Source: Chloroflexota bacterium (GTDB lineage: Bacteria; Chloroflexota; Anaerolineae; UBA4142). From it: 64,000 nucleotides of DNA. The translations under genes were made by a program, and so were the position numbers. Location: the NCBI GenBank assembly GCA_016219275.1, contig JACRBM010000038.1, positions 79,986-143,985 on the forward strand. Reading direction: 5' to 3'. This document shows, one piece after another, positions 15,759 through 24,693 of the stretch. Position 1 is the first letter of the stretch; each line of letters begins with the position of its first letter. The notes beneath the pieces were generated by a model that was given only the letters and a program-made list of their open reading frames with translations, searched no databases and was not told the DNA's origin.

Positions 15759-17135
15759 ATGGACACTCTCAATCCCCGCGGCTACACTGCCCTGCTCCGC
15801 AATCGCAAGTTCGTCGCGATGTGGATCGCGCAGATCACGTCGAACACCGCGCTCAACGGCGCGTTCTTTCTGCAACTCATTTTGATCGAGCAGGTGACCG
15901 GGTCGAGCGCTCATCTCGCCGCGGTGATCCTCGCGTTCAGTCTGCCGGCGGTACTGCTTAGCGCGCTGGCGGGTTTGATCGTAGACCGCGTACCGAAAAA
16001 ATGGATCATGGTCGCGTCGAATGGATTGCGCGTGGTGACCGGCACGGCGCTCGCGCTGCTCGCCGCGCAATTGCCCGGACAAAAACTCAACGAAGCGTTT
16101 TTTCTCGCCGCAATCTATGTGCTCGTGTTCGTCATCTCCGCCATCGGTCAATTCTTTGCGCCCGCCGAAGGCGCGATGATCCCACTCCTCGTCCGCTCGG
16201 AAAATCTCCTGCCCGCCAACTCGCTGTTCACGATCACCTTCACCGCGTCGCAGATTCTCGGCTTGATCATTCTCGCGCCGCTCGGCATCAAAACGATCGG
16301 CATCGTCGGCTCGCTGTGGGTCGCCGTCGCGATGTACCTCATCGCGACGATCTGCGTCGCGCTCATCCCGCGCGACCACGTCACGCGCGCCGGCAAATTA
16401 GATGGCGTATCGGAATTGCAACACGCGTGGAATGAAATTCGCGAGGGTTGGCGCTTTGCGATGAGCCATCGCGCGATTTTCACCGCGCTGTTGCAACTGT
16501 CGCTCATCTCGATGCTCGTGATGGTGATGACGATGCTCGCGCCGGGGTATGCCGCGCGCGTCCTGGGTCTCAGCGCCGAGGATTCCATTTACGTGTTCTG
16601 GCCCGCCGGCGTCGGCATGTTGCTCGCGAGCATTCTCGTCGGGCGGTTCGGTCATTTCGTTTCGCGCGAAGTGTTGGCGAGCATCGGCATGTTCGCGCTC
16701 GCGCTCGCGCTGACGGGACTCGGTTGGGCGGGCGGCGGCGGCGCGGACCAAGTGCCGCTCTTTCACTTGCATCCCGAACTCGTGCCAAGCACCGCCGGCT
16801 TTGTGATGCTGTTCGCCTTGTTAACCGGCATCGCAATGGCGGCGATCAACATTCCCGCGCAGACCGTCGTGCAAGAACGCACGCATAACGATGTGCGCGG
16901 GCGCGTGATGGCGGTGCAATTCACCATCTCGAACGCGCTGGGAATTCCGCCGATGTTGTTTATCGGTAATCTCGCCGACATCTATGGAATTCCGCACGTC
17001 ACCTTTGCGGTCGCGGGACTCGTCGTTCTGCTCGCCGCGCTCAATCTCGCGTGGATGATGTGGGCAACGCGCCACGCGCGTTTGCGCCACGCCGCGCCCA
17101 TTCATCCTCCCAGTTCCACTCCGAAACAACCGTGA
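15759..17135 (+). CDS. MFS transporter (EntS/MFS_3-like efflux protein)
   Basis: A protein of about 458 residues with twelve predicted membrane segments. The start LLRNRKFVAMWIAQITSNTALNGAFF and the motif AGLIVDRVPKKWIMVASNGLRVVTG (the GxxxDRxxRR-like loop between helices 2 and 3) are typical of EntS-type exporters. ATG 15759 is preferred; an in-frame ATG at 15750 lies at the end of the heptad repeat. The stop overlaps the glycosyltransferase start (TGATG), so the two may be co-translated; substrate unknown. Confidence 0.85.
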   Translation: MDTLNPRGYTALLRNRKFVAMWIAQITSNTALNGAFFLQLILIEQVTGSSAHLAAVILAFSLPAVLLSALAGLIVDRVPKKWIMVASNGLRVVTGTALALLAAQLPGQKLNEAFFLAAIYVLVFVISAIGQFFAPAEGAMIPLLVRSENLLPANSLFTITFTASQILGLIILAPLGIKTIGIVGSLWVAVAMYLIATICVALIPRDHVTRAGKLDGVSELQHAWNEIREGWRFAMSHRAIFTALLQLSLISMLVMVMTMLAPGYAARVLGLSAEDSIYVFWPAGVGMLLASILVGRFGHFVSREVLASIGMFALALALTGLGWAGGGGADQVPLFHLHPELVPSTAGFVMLFALLTGIAMAAINIPAQTVVQERTHNDVRGRVMAVQFTISNALGIPPMLFIGNLADIYGIPHVTFAVAGLVVLLAALNLAWMMWATRHARLRHAAPIHPPSSTPKQP

Positions 17136-18274
17136 TGCAATCTAAACAACGCATTCTTATTCTAATGTCCGACACCGGCGGCGGACATCGCAGCGCCGCC
17201 GAAGCCATTGCCAGTGTCTTTGCGCGCGATTTCGCCGCGCAGTACGAGGTGACTCTGCTCGACGGCATCAAACACGGCGCGCGGTTTCCCTTCAACCAAG
17301 CCGCCGATTGGTACTTGCCGATGACGACGTACGCCGAACCGGCATGGGGCGCGTTGTTCAACGTGAGCAACCGCATCGCGCCAACGTCGCTCCGCGTGCT
17401 CAAGCGCGTCCTGACACGCAAGATGCGACCGCTCTTGCAACAAGCCGCGCCCGATCTCGTCGTCAGCGTGCATCCGCTCCTCACAACGATTCCGCGCCGC
17501 GTGCTGCGCGCGCTCGGTTCGCACGCGCCGTTCGTCGTGGTCATCACCGATCTATTCAGCATTCATCGTTTGTGGCTCGACCGCGAGGCAGACTTGATCA
17601 TCGCGCCCACGCAAGGCGCGTACGAATTTGCGCGAACCGAAGGCATTCCGCCGGAAAAATTGCGGCTCACCGGTTTGCCGGTCAGTTTGAAATTTCTTGC
17701 GAACGATCACGATCAACGCGACCTGCGCGCGAAACTGGGTCTGGACGCGAATCGCCGGACGATTCTGCTCGTCGGCGGCGGCGAGGGCATGGGACCGCTT
17801 TTTCCGATCGCGCGCGCGCTGAACGACGCGAAATTGCCGGCGCAACTTGCGGTCATCGCCGGACGCAACAAACCGTTGTTGAAACAATTGCAAGACGCGT
17901 CGTGGCAAATTCCCGTTTCGCTCCAAGGGTTCGTTACGAACATGCCGGACTGGATGCGCGCGTCCGACGTGATTATCACCAAAGCCGGACCGGGCACGAT
18001 CATGGAAGCCGTCGCGTGCGGCTTGCCGATTTTACTGAGCGGGTTTTTGCCGGGGCAGGAAGAAGGCAACGTGACCTTTGTCGAGCGGAGCGAGGTAGGC
18101 GTGTTGCGCCGCGAGCCATCGGACATTGCGCGCACGCTCCGCGAATGGCTCGCGCCGGGCAACGACACCTTGACGCGTTTTGCCGCGCGCGCGCGTGAAC
18201 TCGCGCGTCCGCACGCCGCGCTCGACATCGCGAGCATTTTGCGCGCGACCCTGGAGGATCAGGCAAACCGGTAA
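17135..18274 (+). CDS. glycosyltransferase, MGDG synthase / UgtP-like (GT28)
   Basis: A 379-residue membrane-associated glycosyltransferase. The N-terminal ILILMSDTGGGHRSAAEAI carries the GGGH motif of the monogalactosyldiacylglycerol-synthase domain. The C-terminal half has a MurG-like nucleotide-sugar site (IITKAGPGTIMEAVACGLPIL near residue 280) and GGGEGMGPL. The expected role is transfer of a hexose to diacylglycerol to make glycolipid, from family knowledge. The start overlaps the MFS stop by one base. Confidence 0.88.
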   Translation: MQSKQRILILMSDTGGGHRSAAEAIASVFARDFAAQYEVTLLDGIKHGARFPFNQAADWYLPMTTYAEPAWGALFNVSNRIAPTSLRVLKRVLTRKMRPLLQQAAPDLVVSVHPLLTTIPRRVLRALGSHAPFVVVITDLFSIHRLWLDREADLIIAPTQGAYEFARTEGIPPEKLRLTGLPVSLKFLANDHDQRDLRAKLGLDANRRTILLVGGGEGMGPLFPIARALNDAKLPAQLAVIAGRNKPLLKQLQDASWQIPVSLQGFVTNMPDWMRASDVIITKAGPGTIMEAVACGLPILLSGFLPGQEEGNVTFVERSEVGVLRREPSDIARTLREWLAPGNDTLTRFAARARELARPHAALDIASILRATLEDQANR

Positions 18275-18330
18275 ATAGGAATCTCTGTTTCGCGCATTAT
18301 CCTTATTTCCCTAGTTTTCCTTCTAACCCG

Positions 18331-19620
18331 ATGTTTCCACAGTTCTTCACTCGACATCTCCGCGCGTGGAGCGCGGTCACACTCATCGCCGCAAGCGCGT
18401 GCAACAGTGTCACGCCGGTCGCCGCGCCGACGAACGAGGCACTCACGCTCACGTTTTGGCACGCGCAAACCGGCGTCGCCGCCGCAACGCTCGACGCGTT
18501 CGCCGATGATTTTCACAAGGCGAATCCAGGCATCGTCGTGCGCGGCGAAGCCAGACCGAATGACGGCGATCTATTGCGGCAAGGTATCGCCGCGATGGCG
18601 CTGAACCAATTACCCGATTTCATCATCGCCAGCGACCGCACGGTTGCCGAGTTTGCGCGCCGCGACGCGCTCGCGCCGCTCGATGGATGGCTGAACGATC
18701 CCAGGATTGGGTTGAGCGAAAACGAACGCGCCGATCTCATCCCCGGCTTGCTCGACGCCGGACGCGCATCGAATCAACTCCGCGCCTTTGCTTTCGACGC
18801 GCGCACCGTCGTGCTGTGCTACAACGCGAATTTGCTCGTCGCCGCGCGTGCGGACGCGCCGCGCACGTGGGATCAGTTCAGCGCCGCCGCGCGCGCCACG
18901 ACGCGTGCGAACGCGCACGGCTGGACGATGAAACCAGACGCGCGCGTATTCGACGCGCTGATCCTGGGTCGCGGCGGCAGCGTACTCAACGCTGCGCTAA
19001 CGCAAGCCCAGTTCGGCGACGCGGCGGGCATGTCGGTTTTGCAAATGATCGTCGCGTTGAATCGCGGCGGCGCGGCAACGTTCGTCGAAACCGAAGCGGC
19101 GGCGTTCGACGAGTTCGCACAAGGGCGCGCCACGTTCTTGTTCGTCACGACCGATCAACTGCCTGGGTTGTCCGATGCGCTCGCGCGCACACACGCGACG
19201 TTTGGGTTCGGCATCGCGCCCGTACCGCAAACCGACCCGACGCGCCCGGTCGGCGTGGTCTTTGGCTCGCAGATCGCGGTGTTCAAAGCGTCGGATGAAC
19301 GCGTGCGCGCGGCGTGGCAATTCGCGCGCTGGCTTGTGCAACCGGCGCAAGCCACGCGCTGGACGCAAGCCACCTACGCGTTGCCGACGCGTTTGTCCGC
19401 GCGCGCGTCGCTTGCAACCGACCCGAATCTCGTCTTGTTGCGCGGAGCGTGGCACGATCCACTGCCCGCGCTGCGCGCCGCGCCGACGGTCAAAGACGCG
19501 CTGTGGATTGACGCCGCCATCGTCGAACTGTGGACGAGCGTCGCGCAGACCGCCGATATCGCCAGCGCGTTGACACGCGCGACGACGCGCGTTAATCGTT
19601 TGCTGGGGCAGACTCCCTGA
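18331..19620 (+). CDS. orphan extracellular solute-binding lipoprotein
   Basis: A 429-residue binding protein with an AASAC lipobox (Cys24). LTFWHAQTGVAAATLDAFADDF resembles the family 1 sugar-binding proteins of the ABC cassettes earlier in the window. RTWDQFSAAARATTRANAHG and FARWLVQPAQATRWTQATYALPTR are the usual middle and late motifs. It has no Pro/Thr linker and no permease neighbours; it could serve the cassettes at 2.7-8.5 kb or be a diverged sensor. The ATG has no clear ribosome site. Confidence 0.85.
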   Translation: MFPQFFTRHLRAWSAVTLIAASACNSVTPVAAPTNEALTLTFWHAQTGVAAATLDAFADDFHKANPGIVVRGEARPNDGDLLRQGIAAMALNQLPDFIIASDRTVAEFARRDALAPLDGWLNDPRIGLSENERADLIPGLLDAGRASNQLRAFAFDARTVVLCYNANLLVAARADAPRTWDQFSAAARATTRANAHGWTMKPDARVFDALILGRGGSVLNAALTQAQFGDAAGMSVLQMIVALNRGGAATFVETEAAAFDEFAQGRATFLFVTTDQLPGLSDALARTHATFGFGIAPVPQTDPTRPVGVVFGSQIAVFKASDERVRAAWQFARWLVQPAQATRWTQATYALPTRLSARASLATDPNLVLLRGAWHDPLPALRAAPTVKDALWIDAAIVELWTSVAQTADIASALTRATTRVNRLLGQTP

Positions 19621-19640
19621 AGCAATTAATCCAAATGAGT

Positions 19641-19701
19641 TGACCGCTGACCACAAACCGCCGCCAAAACAAAAGCGGTCGGCGGTCAGTGGTCAGCGGT
19701 C
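19641..19701. repeat. heptad repeat pair in inverted arrangement
   Basis: TGACCGC, TGACCAC, AAACCGC (19641-19661) faces AGCGGTC, GGCGGTC, AGTGGTC, AGCGGTC (19674-19701). It lies just before the inositol monophosphatase gene. Confidence 0.8.
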
Positions 19702-19720
19702 GTTCGTCAAAGGAACAACC

Positions 19721-20515
19721 ATGTCCACGCGTTATCAAATCGCTCGCCGCGCCGCGCGCGCGGCGGGCAAGGTTCTGCGCGAAAAATTCGAGCACCCGCG
19801 CGAGATCAAATTGAAAGGCAGACGCGACATTGTGACCGACGCGGATTACGCCGCCGATCACGCGTTGCGTCAAATCATTCACGCGCAATTTCCCAACGAT
19901 GCGTTTCTGTCGGAAGAAGATTCGGCAGAGACGCGCGAGCAACTGTGGGCGAACGCACGCGCGGAAAACGGAATCTACCTGTGGATCGCCGATCCGCTCG
20001 ACGGCACGACGAATTACGCGCACCGCGTTCCGTTCTTTTCGACCTCGCTCGCGCTGTTCCACGCGGATCGCGTGGAACTCGGCGCGGTCTATGATCCACT
20101 GCGCGGCGAGTTATTCGCCGCCGCGCGCGGAAAGGGCGCGACGTTGAACGGCAAACCGATTCGCGTGACCGACACGCGCGTGTTCGAAGAAGGCATCGCC
20201 GCGACCGAGTGGGCGCGCGCCGCGGCAATTCGCCGACGCACCGCCGATGTGTTCAAACGCACGGTCGTCCGTGCGATGAGCGGACGCGCGCTCGGCAGCG
20301 CCGCGCTGTCGCTCTGTTACATCGCGGCGGGACGCTTGAGCACGTACTTTCACTTGTCGCTCTCATCCTGGGATGTCGCCGCCGCCGCGTTGATCGTCGA
20401 AGAAGCCGGCGGACGCGTGACTACGCCGGCCGGCGACGCGTGGACGGTGCATTCGCAATCCTATGTCGCGACGAACGGACATCTCCACAAGCAAATGATG
20501 CGTTGTTTCAAATGA
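19721..20515 (+). CDS. suhB: inositol monophosphatase family protein
   Basis: A 264-residue Mg-dependent phosphatase. Metal-binding motifs are visible: SEED (64-67), DPLDGTTNYAH (91-101, a Leu/Tyr variant of DPIDGTxNF) and SSWDVAAAALIVEEAGG near residue 220. It should hydrolyse inositol-1-phosphate or related sugar phosphates. The start at 19721 is chosen for AAAGGA just upstream; the longer open frame is heptad repeat. The stop overlaps the UroD-like gene start (ATGA). The nearby inositol-dehydrogenase-like gene makes a link to inositol metabolism possible. Confidence 0.92.
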   Translation: MSTRYQIARRAARAAGKVLREKFEHPREIKLKGRRDIVTDADYAADHALRQIIHAQFPNDAFLSEEDSAETREQLWANARAENGIYLWIADPLDGTTNYAHRVPFFSTSLALFHADRVELGAVYDPLRGELFAAARGKGATLNGKPIRVTDTRVFEEGIAATEWARAAAIRRRTADVFKRTVVRAMSGRALGSAALSLCYIAAGRLSTYFHLSLSSWDVAAAALIVEEAGGRVTTPAGDAWTVHSQSYVATNGHLHKQMMRCFK

Positions 20516-21417
20516 ACGGACGCGAACGAATCACGCGCGCACTACGCGGCGAACTAACCGACCGACTCGCGCGCGGCGAATTTTTCATCGCCGATGATTT
20601 CACGCGCGCGTTCCGCACGTTAGATGCCGACGCGCCGATTGCGTGGGAACAGCAGCGCGCGGTGATCGCGCAACTCGATCTCGACATCGCGCCCGTCGCG
20701 TTCAGCGAGGGCTGGGGCGCGCTCGAACAACCCGACGCCGACCGCGCGCTCGAACATGTCGCGCGTTGGCGCGCGGCGGAATCGCACTTTATCGTCGCCG
20801 TGATGGACGGACCTTTTAGCGCGGCGATTCGCCAACACGGTTTCAACGAAACGATGCACGCGATTCACGGCGCGCCGGAACTGGCGCGCGAGTGGTTTCA
20901 ACGCGGGGCAGAAGACGCGCGCGTGATCGCGCGCGCGATTCGTGATGCCGGTGCGGATGGCGTCGTGCTGGGCGAGGACATTGCCTACGGCAGTCAAACG
21001 TACATCGCGCCGGCGCAACTACGCGAGTTGTACTGGCAAGCGGTCGCGTGGCTCGCGCGCGAAATTCGCGCGGCAGGGCTTGCGGTGTTCTATCACTCGG
21101 ACGGAAATCTCAACGCAGTGCTCGACGATTTGGTCGCGTGTGGACTCGACGGCTTGCAGGGCTTGGAACCGGGCGCGGGGATGGACGTGGTCGCGACGCG
21201 CGCGCGCGTGGGCGCGGCGCTGACGCTGTGGGGCAACCTGAGTTTCGATTTTCTCAGCGCGCCGCGCGCGGACGACGATATTCGCGCACTCATCGCGCGT
21301 CTGTCCGGCGATGGACGGCGTTTCATCCTGGGTTCGTGCGGCGGCTTGGTCGCCGGGATGAATGTCGCAACGGTGCGCGAGGTGTATCGCGTGGCGAAAA
21401 AAAACTGGGGCGATTGA
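20512..21417 (+). CDS. uroporphyrinogen decarboxylase-family (UroD/methyltransferase-like) protein
   Basis: A 301-residue TIM-barrel protein related to UroD, MtbA and corrinoid-dependent methyltransferases. The N-terminus (MNGRERITRALRGE) is characteristic. GADGVVLGEDIAYGSQTYIAP, YHSDGNLNAVLDDLVACGLDGLQGLEPGAGMD and WGNLSFDFLS match the methyltransferase branch rather than true HemE, which has the RQAGRY motif absent here. It is coupled to the phosphatase gene upstream. The stop codon TGA is encoded inside the first hairpin of a long repeat element (21405-21552). Confidence 0.85.
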   Translation: MNGRERITRALRGELTDRLARGEFFIADDFTRAFRTLDADAPIAWEQQRAVIAQLDLDIAPVAFSEGWGALEQPDADRALEHVARWRAAESHFIVAVMDGPFSAAIRQHGFNETMHAIHGAPELAREWFQRGAEDARVIARAIRDAGADGVVLGEDIAYGSQTYIAPAQLRELYWQAVAWLAREIRAAGLAVFYHSDGNLNAVLDDLVACGLDGLQGLEPGAGMDVVATRARVGAALTLWGNLSFDFLSAPRADDDIRALIARLSGDGRRFILGSCGGLVAGMNVATVREVYRVAKKNWGD

Positions 21418-21552
21418 AATCGCCTCTCCGGGGGTTCCACCGCGCGTCCGCCTGCGCGGACGCGCTTTCGCCCGCGCACTATAGCCCCTTAGCGAAGCGG
21501 AGTGGGGGCGGGCGACCAGCCAATGGCTCCCGCGGGGCAATTTCCAATTGCC
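21405..21552. repeat. long multi-hairpin repeat element, copy A
   Basis: A chain of hairpins: GGCGATTGAAATCGCC (21409-21424), GCGCGTCCGCC-TGC-GCGGACGCGC (21443-21465), a GGGGC-rich region and GGCAATTTCCAATTGCC (21537-21552). Read on the minus strand it aligns with copy B at 43986-44104, including the shared block GAGCC...GGCTGGTCGCCCGCC. It has a MITE/REP-like character and no coding capacity. Confidence 0.75.
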
Positions 21553-21581
21553 ACAGGTCCGCTCTTGATGCGAGCGGTTTT

Positions 21582-22586
21582 TTATTTTTGAATGATCGGG
21601 AAAAAAGACCACTCTGGTGAAATGGCGACTGGGTCATAGTAACGATGCGCGATGGCGCGCCAGTCCATTCCATCTAACGCGTCGTAGTACGTGCCCCACT
21701 GCGGCATGCACGGTTGGTACGGCGACGTCTGGCACTGCGCGACGGTGGCGAGATAATGAATCTCGATGACCTGGGCGTTGCGCCGCATCAAGTAATCCCA
21801 GGTTTCGTCCACGGCGGCATCGGTGCGCGGATCGTTCGTGTTGGGGATGTACCGTTGGTCGCACGTATTGTCCACGACTTCCGCGCCGAGCGGGCGCACG
21901 CCGCCCAGGTTGACGCGCCACCACGCGAACGATTTGATCGCCAGCGCGCCCGCGCGGAGCGAATTCGGCGCATCGTTTCCCCACGCCGCGTACCACTCGT
22001 TCGGCAAAACATTCTTCACGTACGTTTTGAAATCTATCACATCCACGCGTTTCACGGGCATGCCCGCGCTGACCCAATCACCGCAATGAGCATAATCGGT
22101 GATGCCAACTTTGATGGTTAACGGCAGAATGTCGTTGGAATAATAGCGCGGCACGCGCGGCGAATTCCCACGCCAATCGAACGGCTGATCACTGGTCAGC
22201 GCGCGCGGCAAGCCGGCGACAATCGTTTCATCTTCCAAACCGAGATGAATTGTTAGTGTGCGCGTCACACCAGGATAAAGTAAGGCGTCGCGCATCGTCC
22301 ACCCACCATAGCCCGGCGCAGTCACGCGAATCGTCGCCAACTCGTACGGTGCTGCGATGGCAAGATTCGCCAACGTAAACGCGCCGCGCGAGTCGGTGAA
22401 GGTTTCCGCGCCGGCGGCATTCACGCGCGCGTTCGCAACCGGCGCACCGGTCTGCGCGTCGAGGACGACGCCGGTGATGTGCGCGGTTGGCGATTGCGCG
22501 CGCGCGGAGAACGCGAGCGCGAGGAAAAGGATCGTCGCGATACTGCCGGCAAGCACTTGAGCCGGGAATCTTTTTTCTTCGCTCAC
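21582..22586 (-). CDS. SpoIID/LytB-domain protein with carboxypeptidase-like regulatory domain
   Basis: A 334-residue exported protein starting at GTG 22586 in a GTGA overlap with the preceding gene's stop. A signal peptide ends near SARAQS. Then comes a carboxypeptidase-regulatory-like beta domain (HITGVVLDAQTGAPVANARVNAAG, FTDSRGAFTLANLA), then a SpoIID-like region (VIDFKTYVKNVLPNEWYAAWGNDAPNSLRAGALAIKSFAWW). In sporulation proteins the latter acts on peptidoglycan. Family assignment rests on the YVxxVLPxEW...LxAGAxAxxSYA pattern. It is probably involved in cell-wall remodelling. Confidence 0.85.
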   Translation of the reverse strand: MSEEKRFPAQVLAGSIATILFLALAFSARAQSPTAHITGVVLDAQTGAPVANARVNAAGAETFTDSRGAFTLANLAIAAPYELATIRVTAPGYGGWTMRDALLYPGVTRTLTIHLGLEDETIVAGLPRALTSDQPFDWRGNSPRVPRYYSNDILPLTIKVGITDYAHCGDWVSAGMPVKRVDVIDFKTYVKNVLPNEWYAAWGNDAPNSLRAGALAIKSFAWWRVNLGGVRPLGAEVVDNTCDQRYIPNTNDPRTDAAVDETWDYLMRRNAQVIEIHYLATVAQCQTSPYQPCMPQWGTYYDALDGMDWRAIAHRYYDPVAISPEWSFFPIIQK

Positions 22587-23572
22587 GCGGTCAAATCCAT
22601 CACGCGTCCCCAGAAATGTTCCTCGCGCAGCGCGAGTCGCCGGATCGCGCGGCTGGCATCGGCAAACAACGCGCGCTCCTTTTCTTCCGACACACGTTTG
22701 AGCACTGCGGCGAACGCCGTCCACTCGTCCGCGAGTTCAGCCATCGTCTCGGCGAGGCGCGCGGCGCGCAACGCGTCGTCGCGCGCTTCCGCCTCACGCA
22801 GATACGCGGCGTAAAGTTTGCGAAATGCGCCGCCGCCCGTCCCACGCTTTTCGATGATCTGATAACCGAACCGCGCGCACCACTCCCAGTCCGGCGCGTC
22901 CGCCCAATTTTCGAAATCCTCCGCCAATGTTTCCATGCCCATGATCGCGAGGTGCGGCGCGCGGTCGAGATTCATCGCGCGCGCGTTATCGCGCAACGCC
23001 GCGCGCGTGGCATCCACGAGCGGCACACGCGGACGCACCGGGCGGATCGCCAGCCAGGTGTCGCGCGCGGGAAACGTCCCGGCGCGTATGTCGAGTGCGG
23101 CAAGCAGCGCGTCGTACGCGATGGGTTGCAAGCCGGGGAAATGCGTGTCGGCAAGAAACGCGGTAGCGCGCGCATCGTCATACCCGGCGAGCACAACTCG
23201 ATGTCCCGGAAACGAAGTGCGCGTTTGATAGTACGGCAACTGATTCAACTCGACCGCGAGCAACACGGGCGTATCGGCGTCCACCCACGCGCGGGCGATC
23301 TGCCACAGCATCGCCGGAACTTTCTCCGCGCCGGTTTCGTAATCCAAGCCCAGGTGCGCGCAAAAATCCTGTTCGAGTGTGAGGGTGCGTCCGTGAAATA
23401 GGCGCGAGGGCGAGCTGCGCGTGTTGGGGAAATACGCAAACCCCAAGCCGCTGCCTAGACCAAAACACATCGCCTCGCTCAACGCGAGTCCCTGGTAACG
23501 CGCGAGATCGCCGAGCGCGGTCGAGCCGCAGTGAACACCGGGAGCGTGGGTAAAATTGGAGATGAGTTTCAT
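22583..23572 (-). CDS. BtrH N-terminal-domain (butirosin BtrH-like) protein
   Basis: A 329-residue cytoplasmic protein. GVHCGSTALGDLARYQG near residues 12-28 contains the Cys of the papain-like BtrH_N fold. SEAMCFGLGSGLGFAYFP follows, as in BtrH, an acyl-transfer enzyme of aminoglycoside biosynthesis. The later helical half resembles the DUF4872 region. The biosynthetic context of BtrH is absent here, so the substrate is unknown. The start ATG lies in a heptad-repeat spacer and has no ribosome site. Confidence 0.82.
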   Translation of the reverse strand: MKLISNFTHAPGVHCGSTALGDLARYQGLALSEAMCFGLGSGLGFAYFPNTRSSPSRLFHGRTLTLEQDFCAHLGLDYETGAEKVPAMLWQIARAWVDADTPVLLAVELNQLPYYQTRTSFPGHRVVLAGYDDARATAFLADTHFPGLQPIAYDALLAALDIRAGTFPARDTWLAIRPVRPRVPLVDATRAALRDNARAMNLDRAPHLAIMGMETLAEDFENWADAPDWEWCARFGYQIIEKRGTGGGAFRKLYAAYLREAEARDDALRAARLAETMAELADEWTAFAAVLKRVSEEKERALFADASRAIRRLALREEHFWGRVMDLTA

Positions 23573-23574
23573 TG

Positions 23575-23640
23575 GCGATTTTCGATTTTTGATTTCGTTG
23601 ACAGCCCAATCATAAATCAAAAACCAAAAATCGCAAATCC
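23575..23640. repeat. heptad repeat pair
   Basis: GCGATTT, TCGATTT, TTGATTT (23576-23596) faces ATAAATC, AAAAACC, AAAAATC, GCAAATC (23612-23639). Confidence 0.75.
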
Positions 23641-23715
23641 TCATTTGAGTCCGCGCGGTCCGCGCGCCATCTTGACGTGGCATTCTTCGCACTGGGGATA
23701 GATCGCATCGCGAAA
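23629..23715. repeat. 87-bp direct repeat, left copy (cytochrome gene 3' fragment)
   Basis: Aligns without gaps to 25411-25497. The last roughly 50 bp are identical; the first 35 differ at a handful of positions. The two copies bracket the sigma/anti-sigma pair. Confidence 0.9.
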
Positions 23716-23720
23716 GGGAT
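23641..23720 (-). pseudogene. 3' remnant of the multihaem cytochrome gene
   Basis: Read leftward, it encodes FRDAIYPQCEECHVKMARG and the rest of the C-terminal tail of the cytochrome at 25423, ending in TGA, without any start. It contains one CxxCH motif. It is best explained as a duplicated gene end left by the event that placed the intervening 1.7 kb here. Confidence 0.85.
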
Positions 23721-23730
23721 TTGATGAACC

Positions 23731-23761
23731 AAAAAGCCGCCTTTATACAAGGCGGCTTTTT
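23731..23761. terminator. Rho-independent terminator
   Basis: AAAAAGCCGCCTT and AAGGCGGCTTTTT pair around TATAC, a perfect 13-bp stem with a T run. It terminates the leftward anti-sigma operon, whose stop is 36 bp before it. Confidence 0.9.
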
Positions 23762-23796
23762 GAACTCCTGGTTTGACCGTTACCCGTCGGACTCGA

Positions 23797-24639
23797 CTAA
23801 TTCTCTGGGGCTAGTTTTATACCATTGACGTACACGTCGTTCCCCACGATCTTTACCGACGGTGGCTCCTCCAGCGAGAATTGAGTATCTGGGGGTGCGG
23901 CATATTTTTTGCCGTTGACGCTGAAGGTTGCTTTGCCATCAGCGGCAATCGTACCCTCCACTTGAACACCATTTTCCAGCGATTGGAAACTGAGACGCTT
24001 ACTGCCGTCATCCTTCGACGAATCAGAATTGACGCTGCGATGCATCGGCTTGTCGGGTTTCGATGATCCTGGGTTTCCCCATCCCACCACAACGAATGAC
24101 GGTAAATTGGTACTCGGGTCAATGCCGAGCACGAATTGACTCCCATCCGCATCGGTGAATTGCAGGAAAGTTAGACGGCGCAAGTTGGCGATTTCATCCG
24201 GTGGTACCGGATGCTGACTCGCGAATTGGTCATACGTGAGCGCCTTGAGGTCCTTGGCGTTTTTCGCTTTTTCCAGCAACTCCTTTGGATCGCTGACCTG
24301 TAGTTTTCTTCCAACTTCGCCCTGTTGTTCCGGTGGTAATGCGTTCACAGCTTGGTAACTTTTTTGCGCGATTTCTGCCGCGTAGGCGGTGTTCGTACTG
24401 GTCGGCATAAAAATCATTCCGAACACGAGCGCGATCACCGCGATACTCAAAGCGGCTCCCGCCGCGATAAATGTTCTCCTAAGCATTGTTTCTTTTCCTT
24501 TCGAGAATAAACCTGGGTTTGGTTTCTGCCAATACGGTGAAGCGAGCAAGGCGCGTCGCAACTCCGCACGATGATGTTGCATATCAACCGGTTGAATCTC
24601 GATTGCTTCCAAAACGCCGTTAGTCGTTTTCGGTTTCAT
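23797..24639 (-). CDS. probable anti-sigma factor (single-pass membrane protein)
   Basis: A 280-residue protein: an N-terminal cytoplasmic segment of about 52 residues, one membrane helix at about 56-76 (FIAAGAALSIAVIALVFGMIF) and an extracytoplasmic domain to the end with VQVEGTIAADGKATFSVNGKKY. It follows a sigma factor gene with 54 bp between them, the usual position of a membrane anti-sigma gene. No zinc-binding HxxxCxxC motif is seen, so the assignment rests on topology and context. Base composition is visibly less GC-rich than in its neighbours, suggesting acquisition. Confidence 0.65.
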   Translation of the reverse strand: MKPKTTNGVLEAIEIQPVDMQHHRAELRRALLASPYWQKPNPGLFSKGKETMLRRTFIAAGAALSIAVIALVFGMIFMPTSTNTAYAAEIAQKSYQAVNALPPEQQGEVGRKLQVSDPKELLEKAKNAKDLKALTYDQFASQHPVPPDEIANLRRLTFLQFTDADGSQFVLGIDPSTNLPSFVVVGWGNPGSSKPDKPMHRSVNSDSSKDDGSKRLSFQSLENGVQVEGTIAADGKATFSVNGKKYAAPPDTQFSLEEPPSVKIVGNDVYVNGIKLAPEN

Positions 24640-24693
24640 AGGGTCCCCTACTTGGATAATGCGGACTGGCTAAAAAGGTTGCGCGTCCAAGAA